Of a stretch of 64,000 nucleotides of DNA, positions 55,287 through 63,549 are shown piece after piece (the stretch's first letter is position 1; each line of letters opens with the position of its first letter). The DNA lies in the NCBI GenBank assembly GCA_000242815.2, contig AHHB01000021.1, forward strand, positions 62,001 to 126,000. The letters are read 5' to 3'. The notes beneath the pieces were generated by a model that did not search any database, had not been told where the DNA came from, and saw only the letters and a program-made list of their open reading frames with translations. Source of the DNA: Janthinobacterium lividum PAMC 25724. GTDB taxonomy: Bacteria; Pseudomonadota; Gammaproteobacteria; Burkholderiales; Burkholderiaceae_D. The position numbers were made by a program, and so were the translations under genes.

Positions 55287-56462
55287 ATGCGTAGCAGCAC
55301 AATGAGCAGTACACGCGACACGACTTACCTGGACTGGCCATTTTTTGAGCCGCATCATGCCGAACTTGAGCGCGAACTCGATGCCTGGGCGACGCTGTAC
55401 CTCGACGCGGCCCATGGTAGTGACGTCGATGCGGCCTGCCGCGCGCTGGTGGCGCAACTGGGGCAGGGCGGTTGGCTCGCACATGCCACCGGCATCGATG
55501 GCAAGATCGACACGCGCGCCATTTGCCTGCTGCGCGAAACCCTGGCGCGCCACGACGGCCTGGCCGATTTCGCCTTCGCCATGCAAGGCCTGGGTTCGGG
55601 CGCCATCGGCCTGTTCGGCAGCGCGCAGAACAAGGCGCGCTATTTGCCGGACGTGGCCAGCGGCAAGCGCATCGCCGCCTTTGCCTTGTCCGAGCCGCAG
55701 GCTGGTTCCGACGTGGCGGCCATGGCATGCGCGGCGCGCCGTGACGGCGACGCGTATGTGCTCGATGGCGAAAAGACGTGGATCTCGAACGGTGGCATCG
55801 CCGATTTTTACGTGGTGTTTGCCCGCACGGGCGAGGCGCCCGGTGCGCGCGGCATCAGCGCCTTCATCGTCGACTCCGACAATCCCGGCCTGGAAATCGC
55901 CGAGCGCATCGCCGTGATCGCGCCGCACCCGCTGGCGCGCCTGCGTTTCAATCACTGCCGCGTGGACGTGTCGCAGCGCCTGGGAGAGGCAGGCCAGGGC
56001 TTCAAGGTGGCGATGGCGACCCTCGACGTGTTCCGCACATCGGTGGCCGCCGCCGCCCTCGGCTTTGCGCGGCGCGCCTTCGATGAGGCGCTGCGCCATG
56101 CGACAAAGCGCCAGATGTTCGGCCAGACGCTGGCGGATTTTCAGCTGACGCAGGCCAAGCTGGCGCAGATGGCCACCGGCATCGACGCGGCCGCGCTGCT
56201 GACCTACCGCGCCGCCTGGCAGCGCGACCAGGGGCGCAAGGTGACGAAGGAAGCGGCCATGGCCAAGTTGACGGCCACGGAAACGGCGCAGCAGGTGATC
56301 GACGCGGCCGTGCAACTGTTCGGTGGCATGGGCGTGGTCAGCGGGCACCCTGTCGAGCGCTTGTACCGGGAAATTCGCGCCTTGCGCATCTACGAGGGCG
56401 CCAGCGAAGTACAGCAATTGATCATCGCGCGCGAACTGCTGCGCGAGGCGGACAACGCATGA
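55287..56462 (+). CDS. Acyl-CoA dehydrogenase
   Basis: A 391-residue FAD enzyme. Signatures: [40 protein letters not shown], the mid-region [20 protein letters not shown] and the C-terminal [20 protein letters not shown] followed by [20 protein letters not shown], where the Glu in EGASEV is the usual catalytic base position. It would oxidise a CoA-thioester intermediate in the same pathway. GAGG lies 9 bp before ATG 55287. The stop is 1 bp past another in-frame ATG of the RidA gene, showing tight packing. Confidence 0.9.
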   Translation: MRSSTMSSTRDTTYLDWPFFEPHHAELERELDAWATLYLDAAHGSDVDAACRALVAQLGQGGWLAHATGIDGKIDTRAICLLRETLARHDGLADFAFAMQGLGSGAIGLFGSAQNKARYLPDVASGKRIAAFALSEPQAGSDVAAMACAARRDGDAYVLDGEKTWISNGGIADFYVVFARTGEAPGARGISAFIVDSDNPGLEIAERIAVIAPHPLARLRFNHCRVDVSQRLGEAGQGFKVAMATLDVFRTSVAAAALGFARRAFDEALRHATKRQMFGQTLADFQLTQAKLAQMATGIDAAALLTYRAAWQRDQGRKVTKEAAMAKLTATETAQQVIDAAVQLFGGMGVVSGHPVERLYREIRALRIYEGASEVQQLIIARELLREADNA

Positions 56463-56497
56463 ACGGCATGAAGCGCACACAGAGTGAGGAAAGCAAT

Positions 56498-56890
56498 ATG
56501 CAAGTTCTACAACCGCCAGGGTGGGCCAGGCCGCGCGGCTATGCGAACGGCATCGCCGTCAGCGGGCGCACGGTGTACGTCAGCGGCATGATAGGCTGGG
56601 ATGCGCAGGGCCAGTTCCATACGGACGACTTTGCGGGACAGGTACGCCAGGCCTTGCACAATATCGTCGCCGTGCTGGCCGAAGCGGGCGCCTTGCCCGA
56701 ACACATCGTGCGCATGAATTGGTATGTGCTCGACAAAAAGGAATATGTCGCGGCATATCCACAAATCGGCGTGGCTTACCGGGAAATTATCGGCAAGCAT
56801 TTTCCGGCCATGACGGCGGTGCAGGTGGCTGGTCTGATCGAGGACAGAGCGAAGGTGGAGATTGAGGTGACGGCGGTGTTGGTGGGCTGA
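56498..56890 (+). CDS. RidA-family enamine/imine deaminase
   Basis: A 130-residue YjgF/YER057c/UK114-type protein. Characteristic stretches are GIAVSGRTVYVSGMIGWDAQ, QVRQALHNIVAVLAEAGALP and the C-terminal FPAMTAVQVAGLIEDRAKVE with EVTAVL. Such proteins hydrolyse reactive enamines or imines to ketones and ammonia. In a pathway that reduces an amino-substituted ring this fits well, since the amino group must be lost as ammonia. ATG 56498 has GAGG at 9 bp; ATG 56459 overlapping the previous stop is the alternative. Confidence 0.9.
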   Translation: MQVLQPPGWARPRGYANGIAVSGRTVYVSGMIGWDAQGQFHTDDFAGQVRQALHNIVAVLAEAGALPEHIVRMNWYVLDKKEYVAAYPQIGVAYREIIGKHFPAMTAVQVAGLIEDRAKVEIEVTAVLVG

Positions 56891-57005
56891 CTTTCCGGTA
56901 TTGCATATTGGTATGTAAATAATAAATATAAAAAAATTATCTTTCATGTTATATTTGGCAACCGGAAAGTGTGCCGGTTTTAAATACTGACAGTCGAGGT
57001 AGCGG

Positions 57006-57743
57006 ATGCAGAACAATTCTAGAGCAGCAAAAAGCATGGCGCTGGCGGTGGTCGGCATGGTTGTTTGCCTGGGTGCGCAAGCCGATTCCGGCACCTCGCT
57101 ACTCTCTCCTGGTTACAAGACGCAACTGGAAACGTGGCTCGGCGAAGGGCGCCTGTCGCTGACGAATATTTATACCAAGGCTGCGGGCGATACCTCGCTG
57201 GACTTTCACAAGGCGTCCGATGGCAAGGGGCGTACTTTTTCCGTCATGGAGGCCACCAACGCATCGGGGCAGACCTGGCTGGTGGGCGGCTATAATCCGC
57301 AAAGCTGGAGTTCGTCGGGCACCTACAATACGACGCAGGAAGACCGCGACCGCACAGCTTTTATCTTTAACCTGACATCGGGACTGATGCTGCCGCAATT
57401 AAAGCAATATTTCAACGGCGATACCATCGGTAGCGGCCAGACTTTTAATCACATCGAATACGGACCTACCTTCGGCGTCGGCCATGACCTTTACGTGCCA
57501 CAGGATTTGACGCATGGCGGTTACTCATCGCTGTACAGCTATAATTATTTAGGCCAGCCGAACGGTGGCGTTAGCCTTATTGATGGCTCGGTGTTTACGA
57601 ATCCGAATATCACTTATGGTGCGATCCAGGTGTTCAGTATCAGCGCCGTGCCTGAACCTGGCATTTATAGTTTGATGCTGGCGGGGCTGATCTTGCTGGC
57701 TGGCCTACATTTTCGCGAGAGGCAGGCAACGGTTCGCAGTTAA
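57006..57743 (+). CDS. PEP-CTERM protein with a TLDc-like domain
   Basis: A 245-residue exported protein. A signal peptide ends near CLGAQAD. The body (TFSVMEATNASGQTWLVGGY, NPQSWSSSGTYNTTQ, TAFIFNLTS, GPTFGVGHDLYV) has the order of motifs of the TLDc domain, best known from eukaryotic oxidative-stress proteins. The end is a PEP-CTERM signal: VPEPGIYSLMLAGLILLAGL followed by the basic HFRERQ, recognised and cleaved by exosortase. GAGG lies 7 bp before the ATG. An exosortase itself is not in the window, but related genes begin at 62846. Confidence 0.88.
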   Translation: MQNNSRAAKSMALAVVGMVVCLGAQADSGTSLLSPGYKTQLETWLGEGRLSLTNIYTKAAGDTSLDFHKASDGKGRTFSVMEATNASGQTWLVGGYNPQSWSSSGTYNTTQEDRDRTAFIFNLTSGLMLPQLKQYFNGDTIGSGQTFNHIEYGPTFGVGHDLYVPQDLTHGGYSSLYSYNYLGQPNGGVSLIDGSVFTNPNITYGAIQVFSISAVPEPGIYSLMLAGLILLAGLHFRERQATVRS

Positions 57744-57941
57744 AGGCGGCTGTTGGACTGATATCGGGTACTCTTGCGCGTGTCGCAGGAGCGGCGCGCG
57801 GGCGCCCGCTGCTGACGCAAAAAGGCGATATGGCAGCATCTGTCTAGTCAGAAAAATGATTGATGGCCATTAGCTCATCGGATGGCAGTCGCCCGAGCTT
57901 GATATTGTCGTACGAATAATCACCCACGCTTGGATCTTGTA

Positions 57942-59414
57942 GTGTTATTTAATACCTTCTCATTTTTCCTCATTTTTCTACCGCTGGCACTGCTTGGTTA
58001 CTTTGTCCTGTCGCGTCATTCGCTGCGCCTTTCCATCATTTTTCTATTGCTGGCCTCGGTTGCATTCTATTGCTACTGGGATATTGCCTTCTTGCCCTTG
58101 CTGGCCCTTTCCATTTGTATTAACTTTGCCGTCGGGCGCAGCATTTCGCTGCACCACAGCCAGGGCAGGCTGCGTCAGGCAAAGCTATGGCTGATTTGCG
58201 GCCTTACCTTCAATTTGTCCTTGCTCGTGTTTTTCAAGTACTTTGACTTCCTGCTGAGCAATATCGCCGCGTTTACGGGGGCGCCCATCGAACCCATCGG
58301 GATAACTTTGCCCATCGGTATTTCATTCTTCACCTTCACGCAAATCGCCTATCTTGTCGATTGCCACGCCGGCAAGGTTAAGGATTATCAGCCCGAAAGT
58401 TACGGCTTGTTCGTCACGTATTTTCCCCATCTGATTGCCGGTCCCATTCTGCATCACAAGGACATGATGCCGCAGTTCTCGGAGCCGACCCGCCATGTCT
58501 TTCGCCGCGCTCGGCTGGTTGTTGGCTTGAGTTTCTTTACCATCGGCCTGTTCAAAAAAGTCGTCTTGGCCGATGGCGTGGCGCGCTTCGTGGGGCCAGT
58601 CTTTGACCTGCACCATCAGCACCTGAGCATGCTTGAAGCATGGGCTGGCGCGCTGGCCTATACCTTCCAGCTGTACTTCGATTTCTCGGCATACTCCGAT
58701 ATGGCCTATGGCTTGTCCTATATGTTTGGCATTGTCTTGCCCATCAATTTCAACTCGCCGTACAAGGCGGCATCCATTATCGATTTTTGGCGTCGCTGGC
58801 ATATCACGCTGTCCAATTTCCTGCGCGATTATCTGTACATTCCGCTGGGTGGCAATCGCAAGAGCGCGTTCCAGCGCTATCGAAATCTGCTGCTGACGAT
58901 GTTGCTGGGGGGGCTGTGGCATGGCGCCAACTGGACGTTCTTGCTGTGGGGCATGTTGCACGGTATTTATCTGATTATTAACCATGCCTTGCGGCATTTG
59001 CTGGGAGGGCGCAGCAACCTGATACTGCGTCTGGGTGGCGCGTGTGCCACCTTTCTAGCCGTGGTCGTGGCCTGGGTCTTCTTCCGCGCCACTTCCGTGG
59101 GCGTGGCTGTAGACGTGCTTCATGCTATGTTTGGGGGGACCCTGACGCCGGCGATGCGCGGAACTGTGCTTGGAATAAACCGCATCATGGAGCTTGGCAC
59201 TTGCCTGTGGTGGCTCGGCGCCTGTGCCGCGATCGTGTTCTTTTTGCCAAATGCCTATGACCTGCTGGGCCGTGGCTTGCGCCTTGAGCAGGAAAATCGC
59301 CTGGAAGGCCGGTGCGGCAACCTGTTGATGGGTGCCATGCTGTTGCTGTGCCTATTTTTGCTGTCGATCAGCGAGACCCGCGGCGTGTCCGAATTTCTGT
59401 ACTTTAACTTTTAA
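57942..59414 (+). CDS. MBOAT-family O-acyltransferase (AlgI-like)
   Basis: A 490-residue polytopic protein with about 11 transmembrane helices. The conserved MBOAT histidine lies in LLGGLWHGANWTFLLWGM, preceded by FNSPYKAASIIDFWRRWHIT and LSNFLRDYLYIPLGGNRK, all AlgI hallmarks. Such proteins pass acetyl groups across the membrane for polysaccharide or wall O-acetylation. The start is set at GTG 57942, giving the usual MLFNTFSFFLIFLPLAL; a TTG at 57930 is possible. A partner SGNH enzyme follows after 6 bp. Confidence 0.9.
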   Translation: MLFNTFSFFLIFLPLALLGYFVLSRHSLRLSIIFLLLASVAFYCYWDIAFLPLLALSICINFAVGRSISLHHSQGRLRQAKLWLICGLTFNLSLLVFFKYFDFLLSNIAAFTGAPIEPIGITLPIGISFFTFTQIAYLVDCHAGKVKDYQPESYGLFVTYFPHLIAGPILHHKDMMPQFSEPTRHVFRRARLVVGLSFFTIGLFKKVVLADGVARFVGPVFDLHHQHLSMLEAWAGALAYTFQLYFDFSAYSDMAYGLSYMFGIVLPINFNSPYKAASIIDFWRRWHITLSNFLRDYLYIPLGGNRKSAFQRYRNLLLTMLLGGLWHGANWTFLLWGMLHGIYLIINHALRHLLGGRSNLILRLGGACATFLAVVVAWVFFRATSVGVAVDVLHAMFGGTLTPAMRGTVLGINRIMELGTCLWWLGACAAIVFFLPNAYDLLGRGLRLEQENRLEGRCGNLLMGAMLLLCLFLLSISETRGVSEFLYFNF

Positions 59415-59420
59415 ATCATC

Positions 59421-60443
59421 ATGCGTTCATCCATTACGATAGGAATCGGTGTGCTGCTGATGGCGCTGGTGCTCGAAGTTGTGTTGCAGTGTCTGCCGGT
59501 ATCATCCGGCTTGCGCCTCGATCAAAGTAGCCCCAGCATGCCGCTCAGCCGTTACATGCCCGGACAACATTATGTGTATTCCTATGGATGGGCACTGTCG
59601 AATGCGCGCCGTGGCGTCACCAACAGGCAGGGATTTGCCAATTCCGCCGATTTTCAGCCGGATGCCGCCGTGCTTGTGCTAGGCGACAGCTTCGTCGAAA
59701 GTCTGATGCTCGATTACCCGGACACCCTGCAGGGGGCGCTAGACAGCATGCTGGGCGGCGCCGTGTATTCCGCCGCCAGCTCGGGAAACGGCCTGGCCGA
59801 TACGCTTGAATTGCTGCGCTACTATGCGCCTCGCTTGCATCCGCGTAACGTCGTCGTGCTGATCGATTCGGGTAATTTGAACAACTTGTTGTTGCCCGCA
59901 TCGCGTAGCCACAACCAGTTCGTGGCCGGTCCCGATGGCGTGCGTACGGTGCATGTTGAGTATGTCGAATCCAAGCTCAAGCGCTGGATGGCGCACTCGG
60001 CTCTCGTGCGCTATGCCTATTACAATCTGAAACTTCCGGACTGGATCTCGTCGCTGCTGAGGGTAGCCCCTATGACAGGGGGCTTTAACGCTGCGCCGGC
60101 GGCACGCGATCAGATGCTTGATTATTATTTTAGGCAGATAAAGGCGGTGCAGGGTGTTGCTAATATGAAAATTGTCTTTGTCATTGATGGCGAGCGCAAT
60201 ACCTTGTACGAGCCGAAGAAGGGCAAGCCCACGTGGCACGGCGATGATCGCCAGGTTTTTATGGCGCAGGTCAGGAGGAATGGCCACACCGTGGTCGACA
60301 TGCAGCCCGTGTTCGAGGAACATTGGCGCCAACGTGGCGAACGGCTCGATTTCCTGCCGATGGACGGGCACTGGAACAAGGTGGCGCATGGCATGGCTGC
60401 GCAGCAGGTCCGACAGGTTCTGTTGCCAGCCACGCAGCCATAG
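59421..60443 (+). CDS. SGNH-family acetyl-transfer partner (AlgJ/AlgX/DltD-like)
   Basis: A 340-residue protein with an N-terminal anchor or signal (ITIGIGVLLMALVLEVVLQC). Block I with the nucleophile is VLVLGDSFVESLMLD (GDS) and the C-terminal catalytic Asp-His pair is in FLPMDGHWNKVAHGMAA, the SGNH pattern of AlgJ/AlgX-type esterase/transferases. It follows the MBOAT gene by 6 bp; together they would acetylate a secreted glycan, perhaps the exopolysaccharide of the eps genes downstream (inference). Confidence 0.85.
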   Translation: MRSSITIGIGVLLMALVLEVVLQCLPVSSGLRLDQSSPSMPLSRYMPGQHYVYSYGWALSNARRGVTNRQGFANSADFQPDAAVLVLGDSFVESLMLDYPDTLQGALDSMLGGAVYSAASSGNGLADTLELLRYYAPRLHPRNVVVLIDSGNLNNLLLPASRSHNQFVAGPDGVRTVHVEYVESKLKRWMAHSALVRYAYYNLKLPDWISSLLRVAPMTGGFNAAPAARDQMLDYYFRQIKAVQGVANMKIVFVIDGERNTLYEPKKGKPTWHGDDRQVFMAQVRRNGHTVVDMQPVFEEHWRQRGERLDFLPMDGHWNKVAHGMAAQQVRQVLLPATQP

Positions 60444-60513
60444 CCCGACGTCGCCAGCCGGATTTTCGCCTCGCGCACCAGTGTTCACTATGTCCATGGC
60501 GCGCGCCACCCTG

Positions 60514-60519
60514 TATAAT
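60514..60519 (+). promoter_or_regulatory. -10 box of tRNA-Arg
   Basis: A perfect TATAAT lies 12 bp before the tRNA 5' end, followed by a GC-rich discriminator as is common in stable-RNA promoters. No good -35 is seen. Confidence 0.6.
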
Positions 60520-60531
60520 GCCGCTGCGCGT

Positions 60532-60606
60532 GTCGCCATCGTACAATGGATAGTACAAGGTCCTCCTAAGACTTAAATGCAGGTTCGATTCCTGCTGGCG
60601 ACACCA
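60532..60606 (+). tRNA. tRNA-Arg (anticodon CCT)
   Basis: A full cloverleaf: acceptor GTCGCCA / TGGCGAC, D-arm GTAC/GTAC, anticodon arm AGGTC-CTCCTAA-GACTT with anticodon CCT, T-arm GCAGG-TTCGATT-CCTGC and encoded ACCA. It reads the AGG codon. Such tRNAs are frequent integration sites, but no integrase follows. Confidence 0.96.
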
Positions 60607-60776
60607 CATTCCACGCAGCGCGCGTCGGCGGCCCGGGTCCCTGCGGGCGAAATTACTGGTCGATGGCGATTGAAGTCCGAGATATCGGTACAATGCGTGC
60701 TTCATTCATCTAATCGGCGGCTGTTTTGCGCACCATGCGGTGTGCAGGGAACGGCGCCCGAGCACTCTTACTCATT

Positions 60777-62669
60777 ATGGCTGTCATTTCTCTCTCATCG
60801 GCGCAACTTGCGTTCGGTCACGTCGCGCTGCTCGATCACGCGGAATTTTCACTGGAAACCACCGAGCGGGTCGGCTTGATCGGCCGCAACGGCACGGGTA
60901 AATCGTCGCTGTTGAAAGTCATCTCGGGCAAGTTCAAGCTCGACGACGGCTTGTTGGTGATGCAGCAAGGCATCAAGATCGCCTATGTGGAACAGGAACC
61001 GCAATTCGACCCGGATATGTCCGTGTTCGACGCCGTCGCCTCCGGCATGGGTGAATCGCAGGCATGGCTGAAGGAATACGATGCGTTGACGGGCCAGTTT
61101 GGCCAGGGCAATGACGACGAATTGATGGAACGCATGCACGACATCCAGGTCAAACTCGATGCGGCCGATGCGTGGAGCTTGCCGAACAAGGTGGAAACCG
61201 TGCTCGACCGTTTAAATCTGACGGGTGACATGTTGATGAAAACCCTGTCGGGCGGGATGCAAAAGCGCGTCGCGCTGGCACGCGCGCTGGTGTCGGCACC
61301 CGACGTGCTGCTGCTCGATGAGCCAACCAACCATCTGGACTTCAGCTCCATCTTGTGGCTGGAAGGCTTGCTGCGCGACTTCAAGGGCAGTGTGTTGTTC
61401 ATTACCCATGACCGCTCCTTCCTCGACAACGTGGCCACGCGCATCATCGAGCTCGACCGCGGTCGTTTGCTGTCGTATCCGGGCAACTTCACCGCTTATC
61501 AGACTCGCAAGGCCGAGCAGCTGGAAATCGAGGAAGTGGAAAACGCCAAGTTCGACAAGTTCCTGGCGCAGGAAGAAGTGTGGATACGCAAGGGCGTCAA
61601 GGCGCGTCGCGTGCGTGACGAAGGCCGCGTGCGCCGCCTGGAAGCGCTGCGCCTGACGCGCAATGCGCGCCGCGACCAGCAAGGTCAGGTAAAACTGGAC
61701 GTGTCGGCCGGCGAACGCTCGGGCAAGATCGTGGCAGACCTGGAAAACGTTTCCAAAATTTATGGCGACAAGGTCATCGTCAAAGATTTCAGTGCCACCA
61801 TCTTGCGTGGCGACAAAGTCGGCCTGATTGGTGCCAACGGCGCCGGCAAGACCACCCTGCTGAAGATGATCCTGGGCCAGGAAGAGTCCGACACGGGTAG
61901 CATCCGCCTCGGTACCAAGTTGCAAGTGGCGTATTTCGACCAGATGCGCACGCAGCTGAACGAAGAGGCGAACCTGATGGAAACCATCGCGCCAGGCAGC
62001 GACTGGGTCGAGATCAATGGCCAGCGCCGTCACGTAATGACCTATTTGAACGATTTCCTGTTCGCGCCGGAACGCGCGCGTTCGCCCGTCAAGTCGCTGT
62101 CCGGTGGCGAGCGCAACCGTTTGCTGCTGGCGCGCCTGTTCGCCAAGCCGGCCAACGTGCTGGTCCTCGACGAGCCGACCAATGACTTGGATATCGATAC
62201 TCTGGAATTGTTGGAAGAGTTGCTGGAAGAATATACTGGCACCGTCTTCCTGGTTAGCCATGACCGCACCTTCCTCGACAACGTGGTCACGCAGGTGATC
62301 GTCGCCGAAGGCGAGGGCAAGTGGCGCGAATTCGTCGGCGGCTACACGGACTGGGAGCGCGTGCGCACCTTGCCGATCGCCACGGCGCCAGCGAGCAAGC
62401 CAGCTGTGAAGACCGATGCCGCTGCACCGGCAGCCAAGCAGAAAAAGCTTAGCTACAAGGAGCAGCGCGAACTGGAAGAATTGCCCAAGCTGATCGCCAA
62501 GCTGGAAGACGAACAATCGGTGCTCGCTGCCGAGCTGTCGCATCCGGACTTCTACAAGAAGACGCCGGCCGAAGGCAAGCGCCTGAACGCGCGCGTGGCC
62601 GAAATTGAAGGTGAACTGCTGGAAGCGTTGGAGAAATGGGAGCTGATCGAGGCGCGCGCCAACGGTTGA
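60777..62669 (+). CDS. uup: ABC-F family ATPase Uup
   Basis: A 630-residue soluble protein with two ABC ATPase domains. Walker A: GLIGRNGTGKSSLLK and GLIGANGAGKTTLLK. Signatures: TLSGGMQKRVALARAL and SLSGGERNRLLLARLF. Walker B: LLLDEPTNHLDF and LVLDEPTNDLDI. A linker of charged helices and a C-terminal coiled coil (YKEQRELEELPKLIAKLEDE) identify Uup among ABC-F proteins, which act on ribosomes or branched DNA intermediates. ATG 60777 begins the family's usual ISLSSAQLAFG. There is no strong ribosome site. Confidence 0.93.
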   Translation: MAVISLSSAQLAFGHVALLDHAEFSLETTERVGLIGRNGTGKSSLLKVISGKFKLDDGLLVMQQGIKIAYVEQEPQFDPDMSVFDAVASGMGESQAWLKEYDALTGQFGQGNDDELMERMHDIQVKLDAADAWSLPNKVETVLDRLNLTGDMLMKTLSGGMQKRVALARALVSAPDVLLLDEPTNHLDFSSILWLEGLLRDFKGSVLFITHDRSFLDNVATRIIELDRGRLLSYPGNFTAYQTRKAEQLEIEEVENAKFDKFLAQEEVWIRKGVKARRVRDEGRVRRLEALRLTRNARRDQQGQVKLDVSAGERSGKIVADLENVSKIYGDKVIVKDFSATILRGDKVGLIGANGAGKTTLLKMILGQEESDTGSIRLGTKLQVAYFDQMRTQLNEEANLMETIAPGSDWVEINGQRRHVMTYLNDFLFAPERARSPVKSLSGGERNRLLLARLFAKPANVLVLDEPTNDLDIDTLELLEELLEEYTGTVFLVSHDRTFLDNVVTQVIVAEGEGKWREFVGGYTDWERVRTLPIATAPASKPAVKTDAAAPAAKQKKLSYKEQRELEELPKLIAKLEDEQSVLAAELSHPDFYKKTPAEGKRLNARVAEIEGELLEALEKWELIEARANG

Positions 62670-62845
62670 TGCCTTTTTGCATTTCTTGTTGTAATTAAAT
62701 CAGTATTATTTGCCACGGAAACGTTCTGGTTTGATATAATTATATAATTATATTTATTACATCGGGGAATGCATGTTTTTCATAAAAAACACGCGCTCCG
62801 GACCACTGCGTCCGGCGCGTGGCTTCTCCTCCGATGCGCGGCACT

Positions 62846-63508
62846 ATGTTTGACCGCGCTGCCTTGCCCAGGGTGGCGCCATTCCTGGCCTATCTGTCCT
62901 TCATCTTCATTGCCGACATGCTCGCTCGCCTGGGTGTTGCTTCGCAGGAATTGCGTTGGCTGTACGCCGTCAAGATCGGCGTCGTGTTGGGCATGCTGTT
63001 GTACTGGCGCCGTAGCTATACGGAATTGGCTTGGCGGCCCTTGGGTGCGCGCGCCTTGGCGGTGGCATTGGCCACGGGAGTCGTGGTTTTTCTGCTGTGG
63101 ATTAATCTGAGCGCCAGCTGGATGACGATCGGTAGCGCCGCTGGCTTCGACCCGCGTAGCGACGGCCAGATCGCATGGAGTCTGGTGGTGCTGCGTATCG
63201 CTGGTGCTGCCCTCGTGGTGCCCGTGATGGAAGAGCTGTTCTGGCGCTCTTTCCTGCTGCGCTGGATCGATGCTGCTGATTTCCTGAAATTCCAGCCATG
63301 CCTGGCGAGCGCCAAGGCTCTTATTGTCAGTGTGGTACTGTTTGGCTTTGAACACAATTTGTGGCTGGCCGGCATCGTTGCCGGCGCCGCCTACAGTCTG
63401 CTGTACATGCGTAGTCAGAACCTGTGGTCGCCGATTCTTGCGCACGGCGTCACGAATGGCGTACTGGGCCTGTGGATTGTTTATGGCGGACACTGGACTT
63501 ACTGGTAA
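62846..63508 (+). CDS. CAAX-protease-related (CPBP) membrane protein of a PEP-CTERM/exosortase locus
   Basis: A 220-residue membrane protein with about six to seven helices. The CPBP motifs are MEELFWRSFLLRW (EExxxR), FGFEHNLWLAG (FxxxH) and the C-terminal SPILAHGVTNGVL (HxxxN). The sequence resembles the CAAX prenyl-protease-related family that travels with exosortase and eps polysaccharide genes. The start is uncertain: ATG 62846 gives MFDRAALPRV, and in-frame codons at 62834 or 62819 are alternatives without a better ribosome site. An EpsL-like gene follows after 41 bp. Confidence 0.82.
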   Translation: MFDRAALPRVAPFLAYLSFIFIADMLARLGVASQELRWLYAVKIGVVLGMLLYWRRSYTELAWRPLGARALAVALATGVVVFLLWINLSASWMTIGSAAGFDPRSDGQIAWSLVVLRIAGAALVVPVMEELFWRSFLLRWIDAADFLKFQPCLASAKALIVSVVLFGFEHNLWLAGIVAGAAYSLLYMRSQNLWSPILAHGVTNGVLGLWIVYGGHWTYW

Positions 63509-63549
63509 TATTGCCGATCAACTGTTTGCTCTCTCAAAAGACGATACCC

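Noticed and set aside
60532-60777. Integrated element at tRNA-Arg
   Set aside because: No integrase and no repeat of the tRNA 3' end nearby; uup follows directly.
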